NCBI RefSeq assembly: GCF_011761985.1 | Contig: NZ_JAASQT010000003.1 | Location: forward strand, 248,001-312,000 | DNA length: 64,000 bases | From: Brevundimonas terrae | GTDB taxonomy: Bacteria > Pseudomonadota > Alphaproteobacteria > Caulobacterales > Caulobacteraceae | Reading direction: 5' to 3' | Shown: positions 29,451 through 37,894 of the stretch, piece after piece | How positions within the stretch are numbered: the stretch's first letter is position 1 | How the letters are laid out: the number at the start of each line of letters is the position of its first letter | Translations under genes and position numbers: made by a program | Notes under the pieces: generated by a model | What the model was told of the DNA's origin: nothing | Databases searched by the model: none | What the model saw: only the letters and a program-made list of their open reading frames with translations

Positions 29451-30122
29451 ATGGCCAAAGCACCAACGGATACCAAGACCGCCGCACCTAAGGCGGCTGC
29501 AACCACTTCCAAGCCCAAGGCGGCTGCGAAGTCGCCCGCTTCTGCCGCAAAATCGGCCACGGGTGAAGTAAAAACAACCAAGGCGGCCGCTGCGCCCAAG
29601 GCGACGGCGACAAAAGCGGCGGCTAAACCGGCGGCTGCGAAGCCTGCGGTGGCCAAGGCGGGCGCGGCTAAACCTGCTGCCGCCAAGAAGCCCGCTGCGG
29701 CCAAAGCCACTCCGGCAAAGGCTCCTGCAAGCAAGGCTGCAGCACCGAAAGCAGCGGCAAGCAAGGCGGCTGCACCCAAGGCTGCGGCAACTGCAAAATC
29801 TCCGGCCAAGACTCCGGCCAAGACTCCGGCAGCCAAGCCCAAGACCACAGCGACAAAGACTGCACCTGCAAAGGCCGCCGCGCCCAAGGCTGCTGCGCCT
29901 GCACCTGCGCCTTCGAAGCCGGTGGCGGCTCCTACTCCCGCTCCTGCGCCCAAGCCCGCTGCCAGCGCGCCGCCCGTTCGCACGCCGCTGCCCGAAATTC
30001 CTGCGGCACCGCAGCCCGTTGCGGCCCCTGCTCCGGCACCCGCCGTTGCCAGCCCCGAGGCCCACGCCGCCGAAACCCCGAAAAAGCGCGGCTTCTTTGC
30101 CCGCCTGTTCGGCCTGAAATAA
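29451..30122 (+). CDS. Lys/Ala/Pro-rich, histone H1-like protein with amphipathic C-terminal tail
   Basis: This 223-residue protein consists almost wholly of Ala, Lys, Pro and Thr in irregular AAAKPAAAK / KAAAPK repeats up to about residue 150. A Pro/Ala-rich segment follows (about 150-205), and the protein ends in KKRGFFARLFGLK. The Lys/Ala part resembles histone-H1-like and AlgP-like DNA-binding proteins. The end looks like a basic amphipathic membrane-targeting helix. GGGG precedes the ATG. The opposite strand is also open because of biased codons and is not a gene. Function uncertain: nucleoid binding, membrane tethering or both. Confidence 0.8.
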   Translation: MAKAPTDTKTAAPKAAATTSKPKAAAKSPASAAKSATGEVKTTKAAAAPKATATKAAAKPAAAKPAVAKAGAAKPAAAKKPAAAKATPAKAPASKAAAPKAAASKAAAPKAAATAKSPAKTPAKTPAAKPKTTATKTAPAKAAAPKAAAPAPAPSKPVAAPTPAPAPKPAASAPPVRTPLPEIPAAPQPVAAPAPAPAVASPEAHAAETPKKRGFFARLFGLK

Positions 30123-30145
30123 GTCGCCCCTTACGGGCAAACGAA

Positions 30146-30174
30146 AAGGGCCGGTGGCATTGCCACCGGCCCTT
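30146..30174. terminator. Bidirectional terminator after the Lys/Ala-rich gene
   Basis: A 13-bp perfect stem (aagggccggtggc / gccaccggccctt) around an att loop, with A-run left and TTG-TT right. It separates this gene from the convergent DUF3126 gene. Confidence 0.88.
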
Positions 30175-30201
30175 GTTCATTTCGGCATCACACCGAAACG
30201 A

Positions 30202-30408
30202 CTATTCCGCCAGATCTTCGGCCAGAATCGCCATTTCGAACATGTACGAACCGGCTTCATCTTCGTCTTCGAACACCACGCCGATGAACTCGTCATCGAC
30301 ATAGACTTCGGCAGAGTCGGCAACCTTGCGTGCCTTAACCTTCAGGCCACCATGGTTGAAGGTGCGCTTCAGGTGGCTCTCGACTTTTTTGAGATCGGAT
30401 TCTGTCAC
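30202..30408 (-). CDS. DUF3126-family small protein
   Basis: This 68-residue acidic protein (MTESDLKKVESHLKRTF...EVYVDDEFIGVVFEDEDE) matches DUF3126, a small family conserved in alphaproteobacteria. Function unknown. It lies downstream of cysE on the same strand with a 108-bp gap, so it may have its own promoter. Confidence 0.9.
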   Translation of the reverse strand: MTESDLKKVESHLKRTFNHGGLKVKARKVADSAEVYVDDEFIGVVFEDEDEAGSYMFEMAILAEDLAE

Positions 30409-30516
30409 GGGGATAGCCTCGTTAATACATATTTGCGCGGACCCTAGAGAAGCGGCCCGCCGATGTGAAGCCCGCAGATCAAGCGTCCACAGGACGGTAG
30501 AGAACGTCGATAGCCG

Positions 30517-31353
30517 TCAGATCACATAATCATAAACGACATCGGACAAGGTGTGGTCCATCGTGCGGGCGGGTGTCGCATCGGTCGGACAATTGACCAT
30601 GCGCGCCGGAACCCCCGCTACAGTGCAACCTGCCGGAACCGGTTTCAGAACCACCGAACCGGACGCCACCTTGGCATAGTCACCGATTGCGATATTGCCC
30701 AGCACCTTGGCCCCTGCGCCCAGCAGCACACCACGGCCGATCTTGGGGTGACGGTCGCCGCGCTCGGCCCCCGTACCGCCCAGCGTCACGGCATGCAGCA
30801 TGGAAACCTCGTCGCCGACCACGGCGGTTTCACCGATCACAATGCCGGTGCCATGGTCCACAAACACGCCCTTGCCGATACGGGCCGCAGGGTGGATGTC
30901 CAACTGGAACAGTTCGGAAATCCGGCTCTGGAAATGGAAGGCCAGCGTGTCGCGCTTCTGTTCCCACAGCCAGTGAGCCACACGCCACGCCTGAAGCGCC
31001 TGATAGCCTTTGAAATACAGGAACGGCTGCAACGGCGTACGAATGGCCGGATCGCGCTCCAGCACGGCCAGCAGGTCCGCCTCGGCCGCCGCCACCGTCG
31101 CCGGATCGGCGCGGAATGCCGACATCGCCACTTCGCGCACCGTCATGGCCCCCAGTTCGGAATCACCCAATTTGCGGGCGATCTGGAAGCTCAGCGCCGC
31201 CGCCAGATTGTCGTGTGACAAGATGACCGAATGCAGATGCGACGCCAGTTGCGGCTCCTCGCGCGCAGCATCCTCTGCCGCCACCCGCAGGGACGTCCAC
31301 AAATCTTGCTCGCGGGTATTTCCCGCCGATGAAACGACTTCCAGCTTGGTCAT
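30517..31353 (-). CDS. cysE: Serine O-acetyltransferase
   Basis: This 278-residue enzyme makes O-acetylserine for cysteine synthesis. It has the CysE N-terminal helical domain and a left-handed beta-helix with hexapeptide repeats. The signatures are DIHPAARIGKGVFVDHGTGIVIGE, TLGGTG and HPKIGRGVLLGAGAKVLGN. The C-terminal end after VAGVPAR is extended and ends in VVYDYVI; a terminal Ile is typical of the tail that binds O-acetylserine sulfhydrylase. The window also encodes a reverse-transsulfuration route to cysteine. Confidence 0.96.
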   Translation of the reverse strand: MTKLEVVSSAGNTREQDLWTSLRVAAEDAAREEPQLASHLHSVILSHDNLAAALSFQIARKLGDSELGAMTVREVAMSAFRADPATVAAAEADLLAVLERDPAIRTPLQPFLYFKGYQALQAWRVAHWLWEQKRDTLAFHFQSRISELFQLDIHPAARIGKGVFVDHGTGIVIGETAVVGDEVSMLHAVTLGGTGAERGDRHPKIGRGVLLGAGAKVLGNIAIGDYAKVASGSVVLKPVPAGCTVAGVPARMVNCPTDATPARTMDHTLSDVVYDYVI

Positions 31354-31376
31354 ATGACTTCCTGTTCAGCCCTATC

Positions 31377-32021
31377 CTACGCCGACAGCATGGCCTGCGC
31401 CAGTTCGCGCGGCAGGGGACCATCGCCGTTAAGGCTCGTCTGGGCCATATGGTAGGCCCGATAGACGGTTGCCACAGTCAAACTATCACGCACCGCACCG
31501 CGCCCGACTTCTTCCAGCAGGGTCAGGTAAGGCACGCGCGCCGACACCAGAACCTCGGTCGGATCAGGATCAACCTTGGTGTCGTCCAGCCCCCAGGCCA
31601 GCCAGCACATGGCCCTCTCGTCGGTCGTAGAGTTGGACAGGTCCATATCCAGCGCCGCCACCCAGTGCCGCGCGGTCAGGCCCGCCTCTTCTTTCAACTC
31701 GCGCTGGATGGCCTCAAACGGGTCTTCGCCCTCCGGCGCGCCGCCTTCGGGCATTTCCCACGAATAGCGCATCAGGGCGAAACGGTGCTGGCCCACCATG
31801 GTCACCGTGCCATCGTCATGCAGCGGCAAGACACCCGCGCCGATATTTTTGGGACGCACCACCCAGTAATCAGCCTTCATTCCTGTGGGGGCCGTGACCG
31901 GATGGCGGGTGACCCGCATCCACGGATTTTCGATCAGAACCTCTTGCCCATGACTTTGCCATTTCGGGGCTTCCGGCAGGTCTTTGGCCCAGACGGGATC
32001 GATTTGTTCGATAATCTTCAT
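31377..32021 (-). CDS. NUDIX hydrolase
   Basis: The 214-residue protein contains a complete Nudix box, G-GAPEG-E-DPFEAIQ-RELKEEAGL, around residues 92-115, for Mg-dependent hydrolysis of a nucleoside-diphosphate-linked compound, possibly ADP-ribose-like. It starts divergently from the nitroreductase gene (45-bp gap) and lies 23 bp before cysE on the same strand. Confidence 0.92.
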   Translation of the reverse strand: MKIIEQIDPVWAKDLPEAPKWQSHGQEVLIENPWMRVTRHPVTAPTGMKADYWVVRPKNIGAGVLPLHDDGTVTMVGQHRFALMRYSWEMPEGGAPEGEDPFEAIQRELKEEAGLTARHWVAALDMDLSNSTTDERAMCWLAWGLDDTKVDPDPTEVLVSARVPYLTLLEEVGRGAVRDSLTVATVYRAYHMAQTSLNGDGPLPRELAQAMLSA

Positions 32022-32066
32022 GCCACCACTATGGCGTTTGACACATCGAAAACCTAGCTATGGAGT

Positions 32067-32666
32067 ATGACTGACGCTCACTCGCCCGACCTGCCCCTGC
32101 CCGTCCGCTCCGAAGAGCTGCTTCATCGTCTGGCCACGCGCCGCTCGGCTCCGGCCCAGCAACTGGCGGCCCCGGCCCCCGAGGGTGAAGACCTGAAAAC
32201 CCTGCTGGAGCTGGCGCTTCGCTCGCCCGATCACGGCAAGCTGGCCCCGTGGCGTCTGGTGGTTCTCGGTGCACAAACCCGCGCGGGGATCGTTGAAAAG
32301 CTGTCGGCTATGACCCATCGCCTGCCCGATCCGGTCAAGGGCAAGGCGGTGCTGTCCAAGCTGGCCAATCCGCCGCTGACCATCCTTGTCGTCTCCTCGC
32401 CCGTCCACGGCCACAAGGTGCCGGTGTGGGAACAGGAACTGTCCGCCGGTGCCGTCTGCATGAACATCGAACACGCCGCCAATGCACTGGGTTACAGCGC
32501 CAGCTGGATCACCGACTGGTACAGCTTCGATGCCGAGGCACTGGCATTGTTCGACATCAAGGACGGCGAGAAGGTCGCCGGCTTCATCCATATCGGCACC
32601 CTGCCCACCGCACCGCTGGAGCGTCCGCGCCCGCAGGTGTCAGAGCGGGTGGAAATCCTGCCTTAA
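32067..32666 (+). CDS. Nitroreductase-family flavoprotein (YdjA-like)
   Basis: This 199-residue FMN-dependent protein has RRSAPAQQL and the active-site segment LRSPDHGKLAPWRLVV of the YdjA subgroup, with a C-terminal GYSASWITDWYSFD...GFIHIGT. It reduces nitroaromatics or similar electrophiles with NAD(P)H; natural substrate unknown. A terminator follows at 32677. Confidence 0.92.
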   Translation: MTDAHSPDLPLPVRSEELLHRLATRRSAPAQQLAAPAPEGEDLKTLLELALRSPDHGKLAPWRLVVLGAQTRAGIVEKLSAMTHRLPDPVKGKAVLSKLANPPLTILVVSSPVHGHKVPVWEQELSAGAVCMNIEHAANALGYSASWITDWYSFDAEALALFDIKDGEKVAGFIHIGTLPTAPLERPRPQVSERVEILP

Positions 32667-32676
32667 AAGATCAAAA

Positions 32677-32696
32677 GCCCGAACCATGGTTCGGGC
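32677..32696. terminator. Terminator between the nitroreductase and DUF817 genes
   Basis: A 9-bp palindromic stem (gcccgaacc / ggttcgggc) has A4 on the left and CTTTCGC on the right. It can act for both convergent genes. Confidence 0.8.
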
Positions 32697-32706
32697 CTTT
32701 CGCTTA

Positions 32707-33582
32707 TTAATCTTCGCTCGCGCGGATTGTGTCTTCCGGCACCGGCTTGTGGACCAGTGACACCAGCACCACCGACACGATCATCAACAAGAACCAGCTA
32801 CCGAACTTGCTAAAGGACACCATCTGCCACCCCGCAGCCTGATCGGGATAGGTCCATGCCCGCCCGAAGGTGGCCAGATTTTCGGCAATCCAGATAAATA
32901 ACGCCACAAGGAAATAGCCCAACAACAAGGGCATGGAGCGGCGTCTGCGGTCGGTCTTGAACCAGAACCAGCCGCGTACGAAAATCAGCGCCGTCGCGAT
33001 AAACAGCACCACGCGAATATCCGGCAGCCAGTGGTGCGCGAAGAAGTTCACATAGATGGCCGCCGCCAGCAGATAGGTCTGCCACATCGGCGGATAATGC
33101 TTCACCCCGATATGGAACACGCGCTGGACACGGGCGATATAGCTGCCCACCGCCGCATACATAAATCCGGAAAACAGAGGCACGGCCCCGATCCGCAGGA
33201 AGCTGTCCTCGGGATAGATCCACGACCCGTGATAGGTCTTGAACAACTCCATCACCGTGCCCGCAATATGGAACAGGAAGATGGTCTTGGCCTCGTCCCA
33301 GCTTTCCAGCTTGAAGGCCAGCATCACCCCCTGAATACCCAGCGCCCCGATCACCAGAAAATCATAACGGCTGATCGCGCTCGTCTGCGGCCAGAACAGA
33401 TAGGTGCCGACAATCAGCGCCAGCAGCGCACCGCCAAACAGACAGGCCCATGCCTGTTTCAGGCCGAACCACAGGAACTCGTAGGCATAGCCCCGCCAGC
33501 GCCCCTTATCGGCCCAGCCTTCTGCACGCGCCATCAAACGGCGGCCAAGCGCTTCGAGTGGCAGTGTCGTCTTGTCGTTCAT
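32707..33582 (-). CDS. DUF817-family membrane protein
   Basis: This 291-residue integral membrane protein of 8-9 helices matches DUF817 (YoaT-like) by HGSWIYPEDSFLRIGAVPLFSGFMYAAVGSY and FFAHHWLPDIR. I start at ATG 33582 (GGACGG upstream) rather than the longer frame at 33615. Function unknown. Single gene, convergent with the nitroreductase gene. Confidence 0.88.
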   Translation of the reverse strand: MNDKTTLPLEALGRRLMARAEGWADKGRWRGYAYEFLWFGLKQAWACLFGGALLALIVGTYLFWPQTSAISRYDFLVIGALGIQGVMLAFKLESWDEAKTIFLFHIAGTVMELFKTYHGSWIYPEDSFLRIGAVPLFSGFMYAAVGSYIARVQRVFHIGVKHYPPMWQTYLLAAAIYVNFFAHHWLPDIRVVLFIATALIFVRGWFWFKTDRRRRSMPLLLGYFLVALFIWIAENLATFGRAWTYPDQAAGWQMVSFSKFGSWFLLMIVSVVLVSLVHKPVPEDTIRASED

Positions 33583-33616
33583 ATCCGTCCGCGCATTTGG
33601 TGCCCGACATAACAAA

Positions 33617-33640
33617 GGCGGCCACTAGAGAGTGACCGCC
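33617..33640 (-). terminator. Terminator of the small acidic protein gene
   Basis: A 10-bp stem (ggcggccact / agtgaccgcc, one G-U pair) with an agag loop has CTTTGTT on its minus-strand side, 30 bp after the stop of the gene at 33671. Confidence 0.65.
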
Positions 33641-33670
33641 CCTGATTATCCAGCGATACCGCGAAACCTG

Positions 33671-34009
33671 TTAGGCGTCAGCGGTTTCGTCTTCGCCTTC
33701 AGCCTCTTCGGCAGCGAATTCTTCGGCGGTGACGTACTCGGCACCTTCGGCGTCCAGTACCCACAGACCGATGAAGGTTGCGTGTTCCGGCGTCAGATCT
33801 TCGTCGATCACATCACCGGAATAAAGACCGACGCTGCTGTAATCGAATTCCAGTTGCAGCTCTTCGGCCAGCTCGACCAGCTCTTCGGCCAGACGGCGCG
33901 AATAGCCGATGACTTCCGATTCATTGGTGAACTCGTCGGTCAGGGTGTTGACCTCTGCATCCTCGGAACCTTGGGTCGCAGTCGTGATGACGATGGTATA
34001 GGCGGTCAT
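33671..34009 (-). CDS. Small, very acidic protein of unknown function
   Basis: The 112-residue product (MTAYTIVITTATQGSEDAE...) is strongly acidic, above all in the last 30 residues (EEFAAEEAEGEDETADA). It has no signal peptide or membrane segment. AGGA precedes the ATG, and codon use is like the neighbours, so I regard it as real. It lies 102 bp after rsgA on the same strand and ends at a probable terminator. No family recognised. Confidence 0.75.
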   Translation of the reverse strand: MTAYTIVITTATQGSEDAEVNTLTDEFTNESEVIGYSRRLAEELVELAEELQLEFDYSSVGLYSGDVIDEDLTPEHATFIGLWVLDAEGAEYVTAEEFAAEEAEGEDETADA

Positions 34010-34111
34010 GGTATTTTTCCTGACTTTTAAGTCTCTTGAAGCCGGTTACAGGCTTATGCAGGCTTAATGAAGGCTGGCTCGGATATTGGCGGTGCATAAC
34101 CGCCAATGGAA

Positions 34112-35191
34112 TTAGTCTTTCGAGCCGCGATAGTTCCGTTTGGTGGCGCGATAGTTTTTCTGGGTCGCCGCCAGTCGCCGACGTTCGGCGTCACGGGCGG
34201 TCTTGTCCACCTTGTCCTTGGCCTCGGCCATTTCAAGCTGAAGCTGCACAAAATGGGTCCAGCGGTCCAGCAGCAAGGACCCGTCCTTGATGGCCCCCTG
34301 CACCGCACAGCCCGGTTCGCTGACATGGCTGCAATTGCTGAACTTGCACTGGGTCATCAGGTCTTCGACATCGTCGAAAACCTCGGCCACACCCTCTTCG
34401 GCATCCAGAAGACCGATCTCGCGGATACCCGGAGTGTCCACCAGCATCCCGCCGGACGGCAGCACAATCAGTTCACGGTGACTGGTCGTGTGGCGGCCCT
34501 GATCGTCGTTTTCGCGCACTTCACGCGTGACCATGCGGTCCTCGGCCAGCAAGGTGTTGACCAGTGTGGACTTGCCTACGCCAGATGATCCGATCATCAC
34601 ACAGGTCTCGCCCGCGCGGACATAGGACAGGAATTCATCCAGCCCCTCACCGCTCCGCGACGAGATCGCCACCACCGGACTGTCGATCTCCTGATCGCGC
34701 ATCTCGGCAATCTTTTCGGCGGCATTATCAACCAGATCAGCCTTGGTCAGCACCACCACCGGCCGCGCCCCGCTCTGGCGCACCGCCGCCAGATAGCGCT
34801 GGATACGGCGCAGGTTCAGATCGGCATTCAGCGAGGTGACGATAAAGGCCACATCAACATTGGCGGCGATAATCTGGGTCGCGCGCGAGGCATCCTCGAT
34901 GGCGCGGCGCACCAGTGCCGATTTGCGCGGCAGCACAGCCTGAACCGTGCCGATACCGGCCTTCTTGTCCATCAGCAGGGCCACCCAGTCGCCCACGCAT
35001 GGCTGGCCGATATCATCGGCTTCGTGCAGCAGACGCCCTGTCGGGCGCGCCGTGACGGGGCCGTTTTCGGTTACGACCGTATAGCTGCCGCGTTGTTGCA
35101 GCACGACACGTCCGGCAATGAAGCCGGAACGTGCATATTTCTTTTGAAAGGCGTCTGCGAAATAATCGGTCCAGCCGTAACGCTCGATCAT
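34112..35191 (-). CDS. rsgA: Ribosome small-subunit-dependent GTPase A
   Basis: This 359-residue circularly permuted GTPase helps 30S subunit maturation. Order: N-terminal OB domain, G4 motif LTKADLV (148-154), G1 GSSGVGKST (201-209), G3 DTPG (252-255). The zinc site Cys282, Cys287, His289, Cys295 (CKFSNCSHVSEPGC) comes last. The C-terminal tail is basic. It lies 37 bp after queF on the same strand. Confidence 0.96.
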   Translation of the reverse strand: MIERYGWTDYFADAFQKKYARSGFIAGRVVLQQRGSYTVVTENGPVTARPTGRLLHEADDIGQPCVGDWVALLMDKKAGIGTVQAVLPRKSALVRRAIEDASRATQIIAANVDVAFIVTSLNADLNLRRIQRYLAAVRQSGARPVVVLTKADLVDNAAEKIAEMRDQEIDSPVVAISSRSGEGLDEFLSYVRAGETCVMIGSSGVGKSTLVNTLLAEDRMVTREVRENDDQGRHTTSHRELIVLPSGGMLVDTPGIREIGLLDAEEGVAEVFDDVEDLMTQCKFSNCSHVSEPGCAVQGAIKDGSLLLDRWTHFVQLQLEMAEAKDKVDKTARDAERRRLAATQKNYRATKRNYRGSKD

Positions 35192-35228
35192 TTCGCCATG
35201 CTCCGGCTAAGCTCTGCGCCGCCGCGCA

Positions 35229-35690
35229 TCAGCCGCGACCGCGATAGGTCGGAACGCCCTGCTCGGGAATCCACACACCTTCAGGTGCCGGCCCCGACTG
35301 CCAGAACACGTCGATCGGGATACCGCCGCGCGGATACCAGTAGCCACCGATCCGCAGCCATTTGGGTTGCAGCAGGTCGTTCAGACGACGACCGATCGAC
35401 ACCGTGCAATCCTCGTGGAAAGCGCCGTGGTTACGGAAGGACGTCAGATAAAGCTTCAGCGACTTGGACTCGACCAGCCAGTCACCCGGCACATAGTCGA
35501 TCACCAGATGGGCAAAGTCCGGCTGGTTCGTCACAGGGCACAGGCTGGTGAATTCGGGCGCGGTAAAGCGCGCCACATACAAGGTGTCATTATGCGGGTT
35601 CGGCACCCGCTCCAGCACGGCCTCTTCAGGATTGGTCGGCGCCCCCGTCTGGGTGCCGAGCTGGGAAAGGCCGTCTGTGTAGTGCGACAT
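35229..35690 (-). CDS. queF: NADPH-dependent 7-cyano-7-deazaguanine reductase (preQ0 reductase)
   Basis: This 153-residue, short (unimodular) QueF makes preQ1 for tRNA queuosine. The nucleophile Cys51 and Asp58 lie in [13 protein letters not shown], and the family motif ESKSLK (74-79) and FHED are present. No preQ1 riboswitch is evident upstream. Possibly co-transcribed with rsgA. Confidence 0.96.
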   Translation of the reverse strand: MSHYTDGLSQLGTQTGAPTNPEEAVLERVPNPHNDTLYVARFTAPEFTSLCPVTNQPDFAHLVIDYVPGDWLVESKSLKLYLTSFRNHGAFHEDCTVSIGRRLNDLLQPKWLRIGGYWYPRGGIPIDVFWQSGPAPEGVWIPEQGVPTYRGRG

Positions 35691-35894
35691 GGGATACCGT
35701 AGGTCTTTATTGGGCTTGCGTCCGACCGGCGAACACAGCCAGTCTAACAGCAGGGGATTTCGGGGACCACATAGGATGAGAAGCGCCTTCGTTCAAATCA
35801 TTGCCGCGTCGGGCAAGGGATTTGTCGCGCCGCTGCGCGTTTTCAGCTCTTACCTGCCACGACACACAACCTGCCCGAAGGCGCTACTAAGATA

Positions 35895-36266
35895 ATGAAA
35901 AACCTTCGAGTTTTGGCAATTTTCTTTGCCTCTGCCTCGCTTGGTGCGTCCGGTGGCTATGCACAGACGAACAGCGAAGCCATTCCTCTGCTCGCTCCGA
36001 GGGATGTGCTATCAGAGTTTGACCTGCGACGTCTTGAGTATCCCCCGCGCGCGCTTGAACTCGCGATAAGCGGCAATGCCATCGTGCAGTGTACAGCCTT
36101 ACCCGCAGGTCAGGTCAGCGGCTGTATCATCGTAAAAGAACCCCCCGAGGGTGCTGGCTTTGGCCCCGCCTCTTTGCGCGTGATGCGAAATGCCCGACTG
36201 CCTGAGGTCGAACCCGCTACCGGAGAACGCACTTTCCGCGTCGTCTTCCAATTCACTCTCGGCTAA
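35895..36266 (+). CDS. Secreted TonB C-terminal-domain-like protein
   Basis: This 123-residue protein has a signal peptide (about 1-23) and then a single TonB-C-like domain: YPPRALELAISGNAIVQC...SGC...GAGFGPASLRVMRNARLP. Cys66 and Cys77 are 11 residues apart and probably form a disulfide. It lacks a TM anchor and Pro-rich spacer, so it is not a classical TonB. The next gene, 4 bp downstream, encodes a membrane-anchored relative. No Shine-Dalgarno is clear. Confidence 0.75.
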   Translation: MKNLRVLAIFFASASLGASGGYAQTNSEAIPLLAPRDVLSEFDLRRLEYPPRALELAISGNAIVQCTALPAGQVSGCIIVKEPPEGAGFGPASLRVMRNARLPEVEPATGERTFRVVFQFTLG

Positions 36267-36270
36267 CGCC

Positions 36271-36873
36271 ATGCGTAACAAACTTGGGCCAAACAAATAC
36301 AAGCCGGACAGACCCAGTTATCACTATTTCGATGAGCAGCCGGATACCTCGTACTGGCATAATCGTTATGGCGATCCACGCTTTACCCTGACCTTGCTAC
36401 TCATCTTCCTCATTTCAGGAGCTCTTGTGGTCGGAGCAGTTGTGCTAGCGCGCTCGGTGAAAGCAAAACGTGCGGCGGCAAATGCCTTGCCTCCTTTGAT
36501 CACACTCATCGACGAGAACGGCACCCGAACCGTTCTGTCACTCGATGCCCCTGTAGAAATGATTTGCCCCGCCCAGAGCGGAGAAGCAGCGTCTTCAGAA
36601 CCTCAACCGACGTGGACAGTCCCTCCTGCCCCTAACGCGCATGACTTTCCGCTTGCAGCCTTGGATGCAGGTATAGGCGGCGCAGCTTCAGTGACATGCC
36701 TTGCCATGCCGGATGGTCGCGTGAGGGACTGCCGTGTCACGACTGAAACCCCTGCCGGATATGGTTTTGGCGAAAGCGCCATCAACATTGTTCAACGCGG
36801 ATGTTTGACGCGTTTTTCCGAAGAGCTCTCACCCGCCGAGTTCACCGTACGGGTACCTTTCAACATCCACTAA
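36271..36873 (+). CDS. Membrane-anchored TonB C-terminal-domain-like protein
   Basis: This 200-residue protein starts at ATG 36271, 4 bp after the previous gene. It has an N-terminal cytoplasmic part rich in Tyr/Asp, one TM helix (about 38-61), and a periplasmic TonB-C-like domain with GGAASVTCLAMPDGRVRDC...GYGFGESAINIV. Cys143 and Cys154 keep the same 11-residue spacing as in its neighbour. The Pro-rich periplasm-spanning linker of true TonB is short. Probably an energy-transducer relative; partner unknown. Confidence 0.75.
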   Translation: MRNKLGPNKYKPDRPSYHYFDEQPDTSYWHNRYGDPRFTLTLLLIFLISGALVVGAVVLARSVKAKRAAANALPPLITLIDENGTRTVLSLDAPVEMICPAQSGEAASSEPQPTWTVPPAPNAHDFPLAALDAGIGGAASVTCLAMPDGRVRDCRVTTETPAGYGFGESAINIVQRGCLTRFSEELSPAEFTVRVPFNIH

Positions 36874-36935
36874 CCCGTTGCAGTCAGCGCGCGCCGTGTT
36901 ATCCGTAGTCAAACAAAACGCACCGGAGGACACCC

Positions 36936-37862
36936 ATGGCCATTCCTGCTTCCCTGCAAAAAGGGCTGAAGCTGCCCGTTATCTCGTCGCCGATGTTTCT
37001 GGTGTCGGGAACGGATCTGGTGGTCGAGGCGTGCAATAACGGGGTCATTGGCACCTTCCCGTCGCTAAACCAGCGCACCACCGAGGGCTATCGGGACTGG
37101 CTGATCGAGATCAAATCGCGCCTGAAACCCGATGCGGCGGCCTTTGGCGTGAACCACATTGTTCACAATACCAATGACCGCCTGATGGCCGATCTGGCTG
37201 TCACTATCGAGCACGAGGTGCCGCTGGTCATCACCTCGCTGGGGGCCGTGGCCGATGTGGTGAAGGCGGTTCAGAGCTATGGCGGCAAGGTCTTCCACGA
37301 CATCGCCACCGTGCGCCACGCGCAAAAAGCCGCCGAGGCCGGCGTGGATGGCCTGATCCTGGTGGCCGGTGGCGCGGGCGGCCATGCGGGCATCATCAAC
37401 CCGTTCGCACTGGTGAACGAGGTGCGCCGCTTCTTTGACGGCACCATTATTCTGGCGGGCGCGCTCTCGACCGGACAGGACGTGGCCGCCGCCCTGATGA
37501 TGGGGGCCGACTTTGCCTATATGGGCACCCGCTTCATCAACACGACCGAGGCACAGGCCGACGCCGCCTATCAGGCCATGATTATCGACAGCGGCGCGAC
37601 CGACATCGTGCACACCCCCGCCGTCTCGGGTATTCCCGCTAACTTCATGGTCAAATCCCTGATCGACAACGGCATCGATCCCAAGTCCCTGCCCTCGCAC
37701 AAGCTGGATATGGGCGAGGAAGCCAAGGCGTGGAAAACCATCTGGTCCGCTGGTCATGGCGTGGGCTCCATCCACGATGTTCTGCCTACGGCCAAGCTTA
37801 TTGAGCGGCTCACGGACGAGTTTTCACAGGCCTGTTTGGATTTTGACACAAAACGACGTTAA
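36936..37862 (+). CDS. Nitronate monooxygenase (NPD-family FMN oxidoreductase)
   Basis: This 308-residue TIM-barrel flavoprotein has LPVISSPMFLVSGTDL at the start, GLILVAGGAGGHAG (phosphate/FMN region) and ALMMGADFAYMGTRFINT near the C-terminal third. The family oxidises alkyl nitronates. GGAGG precedes the ATG. Single-gene unit, with the TorF-type porin following 32 bp later. Confidence 0.93.
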   Translation: MAIPASLQKGLKLPVISSPMFLVSGTDLVVEACNNGVIGTFPSLNQRTTEGYRDWLIEIKSRLKPDAAAFGVNHIVHNTNDRLMADLAVTIEHEVPLVITSLGAVADVVKAVQSYGGKVFHDIATVRHAQKAAEAGVDGLILVAGGAGGHAGIINPFALVNEVRRFFDGTIILAGALSTGQDVAAALMMGADFAYMGTRFINTTEAQADAAYQAMIIDSGATDIVHTPAVSGIPANFMVKSLIDNGIDPKSLPSHKLDMGEEAKAWKTIWSAGHGVGSIHDVLPTAKLIERLTDEFSQACLDFDTKRR

Positions 37863-37894
37863 GCGGGCGCATCACCAGACGCAGCGGAGCCCCT

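Noticed and set aside
29433..30140. Arg/Gly/Cys-rich open frame opposite the Lys/Ala-rich protein
   Set aside because: Repeat codons of the sense strand produce it; the sense frame has a Shine-Dalgarno and a terminator.
34086..34106. 8-bp hairpin just after rsgA
   Set aside because: ttggcggt/accgccaa pairs, but there is no T-run on the leftward side.
35689..35895. 68-codon frame between queF and the TonB-like gene
   Set aside because: Starts inside the queF leader, no Shine-Dalgarno, no recognisable features.
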